Source of the DNA: Bradyrhizobium sp. RP6
GTDB taxonomy: Bacteria > Pseudomonadota > Alphaproteobacteria > Rhizobiales > Xanthobacteraceae
DNA length: 64,000 bases
Assembly: GCF_003837805.1 (NCBI RefSeq)
Contig: NZ_RQIT01000005.1
Location: forward strand, 62,001 to 126,000
Reading direction: 5' to 3'
Shown here: positions 56,809-64,000 of the stretch, piece by piece
Layout of the letters: each line of letters opens with the position of its first letter
Numbering within the stretch: position 1 is the stretch's first letter
Notes under the pieces: model-generated
Seen by the model: only the letters and a program-made list of their open reading frames with translations
Databases searched by the model: none
What the model was told of the DNA's origin: nothing
Program-made: the position numbers and the translations under genes

Positions 56809-57695
56809 CGGCGCCTCACAAGCAGGCCCGCGGGCCGGATGAACATCATGACGATGAAGAAGGCAAAGGCGAGCACATAGCCCCATTCGAGATCGGAGAA
56901 CAGGCCGCCGAGCGAGATGATCTCGGCGAAGACGAAGGCGGCGATGAAGCCGCCGATGAAATTGCCGAGGCCCCCAAGCACGCAGATCAGGAAGGTGATC
57001 GGCCCGAACGACAGGCCGACGAACGGATGCACGTCATATTGCAGCACCAGGAGGCAGGCGGCGAGCCCGGCGAGCGCGCCGCCCAGCGCCGAGGTGATCA
57101 GATAGATCCGCCGGGTGTCGACGCCCATCAAGGCCATGATCTGCCGATCCTGGGAGATGGCGCGGATCGCAGTGCCGGTGAAGGTGCGCGTCATGAACAG
57201 ATAGACGGCGACCATGCCGACCAGCGCGGCCACGAACGAGAGCAGTCGTGCGTAGCTGAAATTCATGTCGCCGAAGGCCAGCACCGGCAGGCGGATGCCC
57301 AGATTGCGGAAGTCGATGCCGAAGGCGACCGTGGCAAAGCTCTGCAGCACGAACAGCACCCCGCCGGTCGCGAGCAGCTGGTTTATCGGCGGCGCAGTCA
57401 GCAACGGCGCGATCACGAGATAGTGCAGCGCCGCGCCAAGCACCGCGACCAGCAGGATGGTGAGCGGCGCGGCGACGAAATAGCTGATCCCGTAGTACTG
57501 CACCATGAAATACATGCCGTACATGCCGATCATCACGAGCTCGGCATAGCAGATCCACGTGACGTCGATGACGCCGAAGATCAGATTGAGACCTAGCGCG
57601 AGCAGCGCCAGCACGCCGCCGAGCAGGATGCCGTTGATCACGGCCTCCAACAGGTAGATGTCGAAAATGTCCAGGAATGCCTGCATGCCCGTCAC
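56805..57695 (-). CDS. Branched-chain amino acid-type ABC permease (LivH family)
   Basis: A 296-residue permease with a GTG start (57695) overlapping the LivF stop (GTGA). LivH signs are GGVLALLALGLNLIFGVIDV then TWICYAELVMIG, TAIRAISQDRQIMALMGVDT and GGLGNFIGGFIAAFVFAEI. It is fourth in the order binding protein - LivG - LivF - LivH - LivM. Confidence 0.92.
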   Translation of the reverse strand: MTGMQAFLDIFDIYLLEAVINGILLGGVLALLALGLNLIFGVIDVTWICYAELVMIGMYGMYFMVQYYGISYFVAAPLTILLVAVLGAALHYLVIAPLLTAPPINQLLATGGVLFVLQSFATVAFGIDFRNLGIRLPVLAFGDMNFSYARLLSFVAALVGMVAVYLFMTRTFTGTAIRAISQDRQIMALMGVDTRRIYLITSALGGALAGLAACLLVLQYDVHPFVGLSFGPITFLICVLGGLGNFIGGFIAAFVFAEIISLGGLFSDLEWGYVLAFAFFIVMMFIRPAGLLVRRR

Positions 57696-58396
57696 ACCCC
57701 GAGATACGCTTCCTTGACCGTGTCGCTCGCCAGCATCTCAGCCGAGGTGCCGGACGCCCTGATCGTGCCCGCCTCGATCAGATAGGCGCGGTCGACCACC
57801 TTCAGCACCTGCTGCACGTTCTGCTCGACGATCAGCACCGTCAGGCCGCTGGCGCGGATCCGTTTCACCAGCTCGAACACCTGCTGCACCACGACCGGCG
57901 CGAGCCCCGCCGAAGGCTCGTCGAGCAGCAGCAGCTTTGGATTGGACATCAGCGCACGACCGATCGCGCACATCTGCTGTTCGCCGCCGGACATGGTGCC
58001 CGCCATCTGGTGGCGGCGCTCCTTGAGGCGCGGAAACAGCTCGAACACGACTTCGAGCCGCTCGGCATAGTGCCCGCGCGCCTCTTTCATAAAGGCGCCC
58101 ATCTTGAGATTGTCATCGACTGTGAGCTGCGGAAACAGCCGGCGGTTCTCCGGCACATGCGCGATGCCGAGGCTGACGATCTTGTGCGCCGGCGTCGCCA
58201 CGACGTCGACACCTTCCATCCTGACTGACCCGCGCGAGGGACGGATCAGGCCGGAGATGACGCGCATCAAGGTGGTCTTGCCCGCGCCGTTCGGGCCGAT
58301 GACGCCGACCGCCTCGCCGGCCCTCACATCGAGGGCGACGTCGAATAGGGCCTGAAAGGTGCCGTATCCGGCATTGACGCCGCGAAGCTCCAGCAT
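57692..58396 (-). CDS. ABC transporter ATPase (LivF family)
   Basis: A 234-residue ATPase. Walker A GPNGAGKTT (about 38-46), signature MSGGEQQMCAIGRAL and Walker B LLLLDEPSAGLAP, with LivF-like YGTFQALFDVALDVRAGEAV at the start. It begins three bases after the LivG stop. It energises the LivH/LivM pair encoded after it. Confidence 0.93.
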   Translation of the reverse strand: MLELRGVNAGYGTFQALFDVALDVRAGEAVGVIGPNGAGKTTLMRVISGLIRPSRGSVRMEGVDVVATPAHKIVSLGIAHVPENRRLFPQLTVDDNLKMGAFMKEARGHYAERLEVVFELFPRLKERRHQMAGTMSGGEQQMCAIGRALMSNPKLLLLDEPSAGLAPVVVQQVFELVKRIRASGLTVLIVEQNVQQVLKVVDRAYLIEAGTIRASGTSAEMLASDTVKEAYLGV

Positions 58397-58399
58397 CGG

Positions 58400-59167
58400 C
58401 TACCCTCCCGCCCGGCGGCGCGCTTCGGCGGCCGCGGCCTGCGTGGTCTCGGCATCGGTGCCGAGATAGACCTCGATCACGCGCGGATCGCCGGCAACGG
58501 CACTGGGAAGCCCCTCAGAGATCTTCTCGCCGTGATCGAGCACCATGACGCGGTCGACGACGCGCATCAACACGCCCATGATGTGCTCGACCCAGATGAT
58601 AGTGATGCCGAGCTCGTCGCGGATGTTGCGCAGCATGTCCGCGGCCTGATCCATCTCGGCCTCGTCGAGACCGCCGAGGCTCTCGTCGGCCAGCAGCAGC
58701 TTCGGCGCGGTGGCGAGCGCCTTGGCCAGCTCGAGCTTCTTCAGCCCTGCTGCGCCGAGCCCATCGACGCTGGCATGGCGATCGGTGGGCAGGCCGACCA
58801 TGGCAAGCGAGCGCTCTGCCGCCTCTTCCGCCCTGGCGCGGCTGTGGCGGCCCTGGCCGTAGAAGCCGGCAAGCGCGACGTTCTCGAAAATGGTCAGGCG
58901 GCGGAAGGGGCGCGGAATCTGGAAGGTGCGGCCGATGCCGCTGTTGATGATCCGATGCGGCGCGAGGCCCGCGATCTCGTGGCCGCCGAACAGGATCGAG
59001 CCCGATGTCGGCGCCAGCGTGCCGGAGAGCATGTTGAAGATCGTGCTCTTGCCCGAACCGTTGGGGCCGATCAGGCCGAGGATCTCGCCCTCGTCGACCT
59101 TGAACGATACGTTGTTCACGGCGGTGAAGCCGCCGAACCGCTTCACCAGCCCGTTCACTTCCAGCAC
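58400..59167 (-). CDS. ABC transporter ATPase (LivG family)
   Basis: A 255-residue ATPase with Walker A GPNGSGKST near residue 36, GRTFQIPRPFRRLTIFENVA in the Q-loop region and Walker B LLLADESLGGLDEAE. The signature is degenerate (DGLGAAGLKKLELAKAL instead of LSGGQ), as in the LivG half of the fused ATPase at 22058-23542. Its start is 15 bases after the binding-protein gene. It works with the LivF protein as a heterodimer. Confidence 0.92.
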   Translation of the reverse strand: MLEVNGLVKRFGGFTAVNNVSFKVDEGEILGLIGPNGSGKSTIFNMLSGTLAPTSGSILFGGHEIAGLAPHRIINSGIGRTFQIPRPFRRLTIFENVALAGFYGQGRHSRARAEEAAERSLAMVGLPTDRHASVDGLGAAGLKKLELAKALATAPKLLLADESLGGLDEAEMDQAADMLRNIRDELGITIIWVEHIMGVLMRVVDRVMVLDHGEKISEGLPSAVAGDPRVIEVYLGTDAETTQAAAAEARRRAGG

Positions 59168-59182
59168 CGCCGCTCTCCGCCG

Positions 59183-60493
59183 CTACTGGTTGCTGTAGGT
59201 GGTGCCTTTCGGCAGCGGCAGCACCGCCTCGCGCTGCGCCTGGCTCTTGGGCCACACCACGTAGGATTTGTCGTCGACGTACTGGATCACGACGGGAAAC
59301 GAGCGCTCGTTCTGGCCGGCGATTGGCGAGCCCTCGCCGTGGAATTTGACGCCAAAGCCGAGCATGGTGCCGCCTTCGGGTATGTCGGTGTCGAGTGCGG
59401 CCTTGCGCAGGGAGTCGGGATCTATGCCGCCATATTTCTTGATCGCTCGCGGCAGTACGTCGGTCAGGAATAGGTAGGTGTTGGACGCAGCCATGCCGAC
59501 GTGAGCCGAACGTATGGCGACGCCCGGCTTGCGCTTGTCGAACTCCTCGCCAACCGCCTTGATGATCGGCGGAAGCTTCGGATCCATGCTCTTCTGGTTG
59601 GCGAGCCAGATCGAGATCGGATCGGTGTTGAAGAAGTAGTTTACATCGGCGCCCAGGCCTTCTTTCAGCTTCTCATAGACCCCGTAGCCGGCGCCATGTC
59701 CCACCAGTGCACCGAACTTCAGCCCTTGTTCGCGAGCTTGCCGGAGCAAAAGAGTGATATCGGGATTGTAGCCGGTGTGGAAGATCACATCCGGCTTGGC
59801 CCGCTTCAGCTTGGTGACTAGCGCAGACAGATCCGGGGCCGTGGCCGAATATCCCTCCCTCAGCACGATGTTGAAGCCGGCCTTCTTGGCACCGGCTTCA
59901 TTGCCTTTGGCGACGTCGACGCCGTAGGCGCCGTCCTCATGGATGATGGCGACCCGCAGGTCCTTCGGATCCTTGCCCAACTTTTCCTTCGTGTTCTGCG
60001 CGATGAAGTCCATCGTCATCATGCCGAACTGATCGCCGGAGGCCTGCGGCCGAAACACGTATTTGTAGTTCTTGTTCTCCAGCACCGCGGACGAAATGCA
60101 GGTCGTGATCCACATGAACTTCTTCAGCTGCTCGACGCGCGCTGCCACCGGCACGCACTGCGCCGAGGAAAAGAAGCCGAGCAGCATGTCGACCTTTTCC
60201 TGCTCGATCAAACGGATCGCTTCATTGATGGCGACGTCCGGCTTGCTCTGAGCATCGGCATAGATCGCCTCGATCTTGTAGCCCTCGACATCCCTAGCGC
60301 TGTACTGATCCAGCATGATTCTTGCGCCGGTATATTGCAGCTCCGAGCCGCCGCCGGCGAGCGGGCCGGTCAGATCATAGATGACACCGATCTTGATCTT
60401 CTTCTCCTGAGCCTGGGCGGACGCCGCCAGGCCCGTCGCGGCAATCGCGACCAACACCCCGCGTACCAAACGGATAGCCATGCGCAGGCGCAT
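59183..60493 (-). CDS. ABC transporter substrate-binding protein, LivK-like
   Basis: A 436-residue protein starting at ATG 60493 behind GGGAGG; a longer frame upstream is not supported. The signal peptide ends AQAQ and the mature protein begins KIKIGVIYDLTGPLAGGGS. EAIRLIEQEKVDMLLGFFSS is typical of peripla_BP_6 receptors. It is paralogous to the second receptor of the first Liv operon (24994-26304). It heads the transporter-PPK2-patatin unit. Confidence 0.91.
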   Translation of the reverse strand: MRLRMAIRLVRGVLVAIAATGLAASAQAQEKKIKIGVIYDLTGPLAGGGSELQYTGARIMLDQYSARDVEGYKIEAIYADAQSKPDVAINEAIRLIEQEKVDMLLGFFSSAQCVPVAARVEQLKKFMWITTCISSAVLENKNYKYVFRPQASGDQFGMMTMDFIAQNTKEKLGKDPKDLRVAIIHEDGAYGVDVAKGNEAGAKKAGFNIVLREGYSATAPDLSALVTKLKRAKPDVIFHTGYNPDITLLLRQAREQGLKFGALVGHGAGYGVYEKLKEGLGADVNYFFNTDPISIWLANQKSMDPKLPPIIKAVGEEFDKRKPGVAIRSAHVGMAASNTYLFLTDVLPRAIKKYGGIDPDSLRKAALDTDIPEGGTMLGFGVKFHGEGSPIAGQNERSFPVVIQYVDDKSYVVWPKSQAQREAVLPLPKGTTYSNQ

Positions 60494-60587
60494 CAGAACC
60501 TCCCTGGACGATTGTGCATCGCAGTCTTGTTGCTTTTGCTTTTTGCCCATCACATGGGCTGGGCGCGGCGATGTCAAGCCTCGCGCA

Positions 60588-61292
60588 TCAGCGCGACGCG
60601 AACTGGCGCTCGACGAAGGCCGTGACAAATCGCGGCATGGACGGCCTGAGATCACCCATGTCGCGCACGAGATGAATGGCCGACAATTCAGGCTCGTCGT
60701 CACGTGCGAGATTGGCTTCGATCCGGGCACGGGCCTCTTCGCCCGGCATGTCCAGGTTGAGGATCTGAATCATCGCAATCGCACGGCCGGAGACGACGCA
60801 GTGCCAGTCCGCCTCCGCCGCGTAGTCGTCGGCGGTCAGCCCGGTCTCTTCCGCGATCTCGCGGACGACGCTGCCGGGAACGTCGAGGGCGCCATCCCTG
60901 ACGTCCCCAAGGTCGGGCGTGCCCGAAGGGAAATAGATGCGGCCGGCATTGGCAGTGTGCTGTGCCATCTCGCCCATGATGAAGGCGTTGTCGGTCGTGC
61001 GTAGCGCACCCATGCCGAAACCGTTGAACACGGCTGTATCGGGGAAGCCCCAGTCGCGCCAAGCGAGGAAGCTGGCGAAATCGGTCTCGAAATAGGTCGC
61101 GGCGAAATGGTTGCCCGTGAACACGGGATCGCGTCCAAGCAAGACGCGGCCGTTCCAGATCTTCGGCCGCTCGCGCTGCTTTTCGGCGAAATGCGCCGCG
61201 ATCTCGGCGCGCCGTTCCTCCGCGAACGGCCAAACGATCGGCCTCACCGCAAGTTCAAGCGTCGTGACGCGATGAATGACAGGTGACGTCAT
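60588..61292 (-). CDS. Nudix-like hydrolase family protein
   Basis: A 234-residue soluble protein. The second half of the Nudix box is clear (REIAEETGLT, matching REUxEExGU), but the first half is poor: the expected Gly and Glu of G-x5-E are replaced. The N-terminal 100 residues hold VLLGRDPVFTGNHFAATYFE, seen in rhizobial Nudix-like proteins. Substrate unknown; full catalytic ability is uncertain because the metal-binding Glu residues of REIAEE remain but the leading part differs. Confidence 0.78.
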   Translation of the reverse strand: MTSPVIHRVTTLELAVRPIVWPFAEERRAEIAAHFAEKQRERPKIWNGRVLLGRDPVFTGNHFAATYFETDFASFLAWRDWGFPDTAVFNGFGMGALRTTDNAFIMGEMAQHTANAGRIYFPSGTPDLGDVRDGALDVPGSVVREIAEETGLTADDYAAEADWHCVVSGRAIAMIQILNLDMPGEEARARIEANLARDDEPELSAIHLVRDMGDLRPSMPRFVTAFVERQFASR

Positions 61293-61322
61293 GACCGGGC
61301 GACTATCACGCCTTCGCGTCGG

Positions 61323-62348
61323 CTATTTGGCATTCCCCGTGGTCTTCTTGGCCTGGTCGACGAATTTGTTGGTGAAGGTCTTGCTGACGTCGATCTTGGC
61401 GTTGGCGACCTCGGGCGAGCCGACGCTGAACACCGCGAGCACGGCGTCGGCGCCCTTCGGGTCCATCTTGCCGGTTTCCGAGAACATCGGGATCGTGTTC
61501 TTCAGCGCGGCGAGATAGAGGTCCTTGTTCTTGCCGACCGTCTCTTCCGGCATCTTCGCCATGATCTCCTCGGGGCTGTGCGAATGGATCCAGGCGAGCG
61601 TGGCGAGGATCGCATTGGTGAGCGCCTGCGTCTCCTTCTCGTGGCCGTTGATCCAGGCCGCGGTCGAATACAGCGCGCCCCCCGGGTATTCGCCGCCGAA
61701 CGTCTCGAGCGTGTCCTTCTGGGTGCGGGTGTCCGAGAGGATGCGAAGATCCTTGTGGCTGCCCTGAAGCACGGTCACCGAAGGATCGAGCATCACGGCC
61801 GCATCGATCTGGCCCTGCTGCATGGCGGCAACCGCAGTGGCGCCAAGGCCGACGCCGATCACCGCGGTGCCGGCGGGATCGAGCCCGTTCTTCTTGAGCA
61901 TATATTTGAGGAAGAAGTCGGTGGAGGAGCCGGGCGCGCTGACGCCGACCTTCTTGCCTGCGAGATCCTTGACCGACTTGATATCATTGGTGCGCGAGGG
62001 CGCGACCACCAGCACGAGGCCGGGGTAACGGTCATAGACCACGAAGGACTGCAGCTCCTGCTTTTTGGCCGCGAGATTGACGCAATGGTCGAAATAGCCG
62101 GAGACCACGTCGGCGCTGCCGCCGAGCACGGCCTTCAGCGCGTCCGAGCCGCCCTTGAGGTCGACCAGCTCGACATTGAGGCCCGCCTTCTCGTATTCGC
62201 CGAGCTGCTTGGCCAGGACCGTGGGCAGGTAGCACAGGCAGGAGCCGCCGCCGACCGCGATGGTCACCTTGCTTTGCGCCGCGGCAAGCGAGGTGGTGAG
62301 CGTCAGCGCGAGCAGCGCGCCGGCGAGCCTGGCAATCGTATTCTTCAT
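61323..62348 (-). CDS. ABC transporter substrate-binding protein, NMT1/SsuA-like
   Basis: A 341-residue protein from ATG 62348 with GGAGGAAACCG upstream and a signal peptide ending LAAAQ. The mature start KVTIAVGGGSCLCYLPTVLA and YEKAGLNVELVDLKGGSDAL are NMT1/TauA-like type II receptors. Two close cysteines (CLC) at the start of the mature protein are notable. No permease or ATPase lies next to it in the window, so its transporter is elsewhere or it is an orphan. Confidence 0.9.
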   Translation of the reverse strand: MKNTIARLAGALLALTLTTSLAAAQSKVTIAVGGGSCLCYLPTVLAKQLGEYEKAGLNVELVDLKGGSDALKAVLGGSADVVSGYFDHCVNLAAKKQELQSFVVYDRYPGLVLVVAPSRTNDIKSVKDLAGKKVGVSAPGSSTDFFLKYMLKKNGLDPAGTAVIGVGLGATAVAAMQQGQIDAAVMLDPSVTVLQGSHKDLRILSDTRTQKDTLETFGGEYPGGALYSTAAWINGHEKETQALTNAILATLAWIHSHSPEEIMAKMPEETVGKNKDLYLAALKNTIPMFSETGKMDPKGADAVLAVFSVGSPEVANAKIDVSKTFTNKFVDQAKKTTGNAK

Positions 62349-62581
62349 CGGTTTCCTCCGTTCGGCCGGCGGCACCATAGAGCAGCGGGATGGGCTTGAG
62401 AAGCACTCCTGGGTGGGCTGGCCGCCGGCCCTTCGACGCAATCGCATGCGGCAGACAGGAACGATTCCCGATGAGGAGGATCAAGACGCCGCCGAGGGCG
62501 CCTGACGACGTCACGTTGCCGAATTGAGGCCTCGCGATTAGGCTCGCGCCGACGCGCGGGCCCGTTTCGTGAATTTCGCCG

Positions 62582-63355
62582 CTAGATCGAGCGCGCCTGC
62601 TTCCGGATCTCGTTCGCGATCGGCCTGAGGGTGTCTGTCGGAAGCTGGCCGACGAGGGTATAGCCGAGGCCGTCATCTATCCAGGCAAAACCCGCGACGT
62701 TGCCGGACGACTGCGGCATCATCGGCGCATCCTGATTGCGGCTGCTCATCGGACGCGTCAGCACCACGAGGCGATCGCCGCGATCGTCGTCGTACATGAA
62801 CATCGCGGCCGGACCGTGCGAGGTAGCGACCAGGCGCCCGCCCATCAGCCGATAGCCCGAGACGGAGAGGTCCGGTACCTTGACCGGCTGTTTCAGCCGG
62901 TTGGATATCCATTGGGTGAGCTCTGCGCTGTCGGACGCCCGTATCTCGACCGGGCGCACGCGATCCGGTGCGTAGACGCCATAAGTATAGGCTGCTTCAT
63001 TGGCCAACGCGGAGAGTCCGTTCGAACTGTCCTGCACTACGCTGCGCATCGTCCATCCGCCGAGGCCTCCGATACCTAGAAGCAACATCGCAGCGATTGC
63101 CCGCCACGCCCGCAGGGGACGGCGCTTCCGGCTCTCGATGATGTGCGACAGGTTCAATTCCGCGGGCAATGGCTCGTCGGCGATTGACGCGAGCGCGCCA
63201 CGCAGCTGCTCGCGCTGGTTGGCGAAGTCCGCAACGCGGTTGGCGACATCGGGATGCTGGTCCAGATAGGATGCGACCTCGGCGCGACGCTCGGGCTCGA
63301 GCGCCTGGTCCACGTAGGCGTGGAGATCATCCTCCGTGATCGGCCGCTGGCTCAT
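62582..63355 (-). CDS. Anti-sigma factor (membrane-anchored, no zinc motif)
   Basis: A 257-residue protein. The N-terminal 75 residues (ITEDDLHAYVDQALEPERRA, YLDQHPDVANRVADF) form an anti-sigma domain, but the H-x3-C-x2-C zinc motif is missing. One transmembrane helix follows (AWRAIAAMLLLGIGGLGGW, about 82-100), then a periplasmic domain. It overlaps the ECF sigma gene by four bases (ATGA), the normal pairing for a sigma factor and its inhibitor. The signal sensed outside the membrane is unknown. Confidence 0.88.
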   Translation of the reverse strand: MSQRPITEDDLHAYVDQALEPERRAEVASYLDQHPDVANRVADFANQREQLRGALASIADEPLPAELNLSHIIESRKRRPLRAWRAIAAMLLLGIGGLGGWTMRSVVQDSSNGLSALANEAAYTYGVYAPDRVRPVEIRASDSAELTQWISNRLKQPVKVPDLSVSGYRLMGGRLVATSHGPAAMFMYDDDRGDRLVVLTRPMSSRNQDAPMMPQSSGNVAGFAWIDDGLGYTLVGQLPTDTLRPIANEIRKQARSI

Positions 63356-63873
63356 TTCAAGCTCCGCAATGCGACGACGTTCCTCGGCCCCACCGCATCC
63401 ATCTCCTGCTGCAACCGCTCCCGTGCGCGCGACAGGCGCGACATCACGGTGCCCACCGGAACGCCGAGAACTTTCGCAGCATCCGCGTAGGAGAGATCCT
63501 CGACTGCGACCAGCAGCAAGACCGCCCGTTGCTCTTCCGGCAGCCGTGCAAGCTTGCTCAGGACGTCCCGGTAGATCAGTCTTTGTTCCTGCGCTGCCGC
63601 ACTGACAAGCTCCTGCTCACCCGCATCGTCGATCGGCATATGCCTTCCCCGCACCGTGGCTTGGCGGAATTGCGTGATCGCCAGATTGTGAAGGATGGTG
63701 AAGAGCCATGCGTGGACGCTGCCATCGCGCCGCTGATGCCAGCGGCTGACGGCGCGCTCCAGGCAGTCCTGGACCAGATCGTCAGCCGCCGCGCGATCGC
63801 GCATGAGCACACGCGCATAGCGGCGGCGGAGCGCGGGGATCAGCGGCTCGACCTGAACCAGCATATCCTTCAT
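63352..63873 (-). CDS. ECF-type sigma-70 family RNA polymerase sigma factor
   Basis: A 173-residue sigma factor. Region 2 shows RDRAAADDLVQDCLERAVSR and HAWLFTILHNLAITQFRQA (DNA melting and -10 recognition); region 4 shows LPEEQRAVLLLVAVEDLSYA then KVLGVPVGTVMSRLSRARER (helix-turn-helix for -35). It is followed by its anti-sigma factor with an ATGA overlap. Targets are unknown; a self-promoter was not identified in the short upstream sequence. Confidence 0.94.
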   Translation of the reverse strand: MKDMLVQVEPLIPALRRRYARVLMRDRAAADDLVQDCLERAVSRWHQRRDGSVHAWLFTILHNLAITQFRQATVRGRHMPIDDAGEQELVSAAAQEQRLIYRDVLSKLARLPEEQRAVLLLVAVEDLSYADAAKVLGVPVGTVMSRLSRARERLQQEMDAVGPRNVVALRSLK

Positions 63874-63912
63874 GACGCGCTCCGCCTCATCTCGGTTGAT
63901 GCCTGCCGAACG

Positions 63913-64000
63913 TCATCGCGCCTCGATTTGAATGACGTCGCCCGGCATGGCCGCGTCGCCGGACGCAATCACCAGATATCGCCTGGCAGCCACGGCAGAC
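63913..64000 (-). CDS. 3' end of a coding sequence running off the right edge
   Basis: On the minus strand a frame open from the window edge ends in TGA at 63915-63913, 40 bases before the ECF sigma start. The 28 visible residues include ARRYLVIASGDAAMPGDVIQ and show coding-like GC at third positions. Family not recognised. It would be the gene upstream of the sigma factor on the same strand. Confidence 0.45.
   Translation of the reverse strand, partial: SAVAARRYLVIASGDAAMPGDVIQIEAR

Overview
The window looks like a chromosomal segment of a Bradyrhizobium-type alphaproteobacterium (Nitrobacteraceae, Rhizobiales). The reasons are high GC, dense coding, several branched-chain (Liv-type) ABC transporter paralogs, sulfonate-uptake genes, a small DUF3551 exported protein, FNR/FixK-type palindromes and dispersed palindromic repeats like those in rhizobial intergenic DNA. 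This assignment rests on gene families and style recalled from knowledge, not on a database search. No insertion sequence, phage, CRISPR array or rRNA was seen. One tRNA gene (Lys, CTT anticodon) is present.

Layout. 1-1.7 kb: tail of a two-subunit CoA-transferase operon with a MaoC-like hydratase. 2.0-7.2 kb (minus strand): DUF3141 (PhaC-like hydrolase) - phosphotransacetylase - acetate kinase - enoyl-ACP reductase, preceded by a perfect FixK/FNR-type box. 7.3-10.9 kb: membrane-protein genes (AI-2E family, a six-helix protein, DUF2254) facing DUF1622, with a second FixK-type box between the divergent starts. Together 2-10.9 kb reads as an oxygen-limitation-responsive block. 11.4-15.9 kb: tRNA-Lys, a Spy/CpxP-like protein, an orphan DctP binding protein, and leuA preceded by a leucine-rich leader peptide and hairpin not seen by ordinary gene calling. 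16-19.7 kb: an SMP-30/gluconolactonase gene broken by two in-frame TAG codons, ddl, and an FAD oxidoreductase. 20-26.3 kb: a Liv-type ABC operon with a fused LivG-LivF ATPase and two binding proteins. 26.4-28.8 kb: Gfo/Idh/MocA oxidoreductase, a small RlpA-like protein and a CmcJ-like oxygenase.

29-36.7 kb: an organosulfur uptake and oxidation cluster (two substrate-binding proteins, permease, ATPase, SfnB/DszC-like acyl-CoA-dehydrogenase-fold enzyme, SsuD-like LLM monooxygenase) plus a divergent third binding-protein gene killed by a one-base deletion. 37-41 kb: a Tyr/Gly-rich exported protein and glgC-glgA-SemiSWEET. 41-48.4 kb: LigB-type dioxygenase, a carboxylesterase-fold protein that has lost its catalytic Ser and His, a Baeyer-Villiger-type monooxygenase fused to an HSL-type esterase, several small unknown proteins (one TTG-started) and an RlpA lipoprotein. 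48.7-53 kb: malic enzyme and a large MscS channel. 53.9-60.5 kb (minus strand): seven tightly packed or overlapping genes, a complete Liv-type transporter followed by PPK2 and a patatin phospholipase. 60.6-64 kb: a Nudix-like protein, an NMT1/SsuA-type binding protein, and an ECF sigma factor with its anti-sigma factor.

The most rewarding signals are the two FixK-type boxes framing the DUF2254/AI-2E and DUF3141-pta-ackA-fabI units, the leuA leader, the monooxygenase-esterase fusion, the esterase pseudoenzyme, and the Liv-PPK2-patatin transcription unit.
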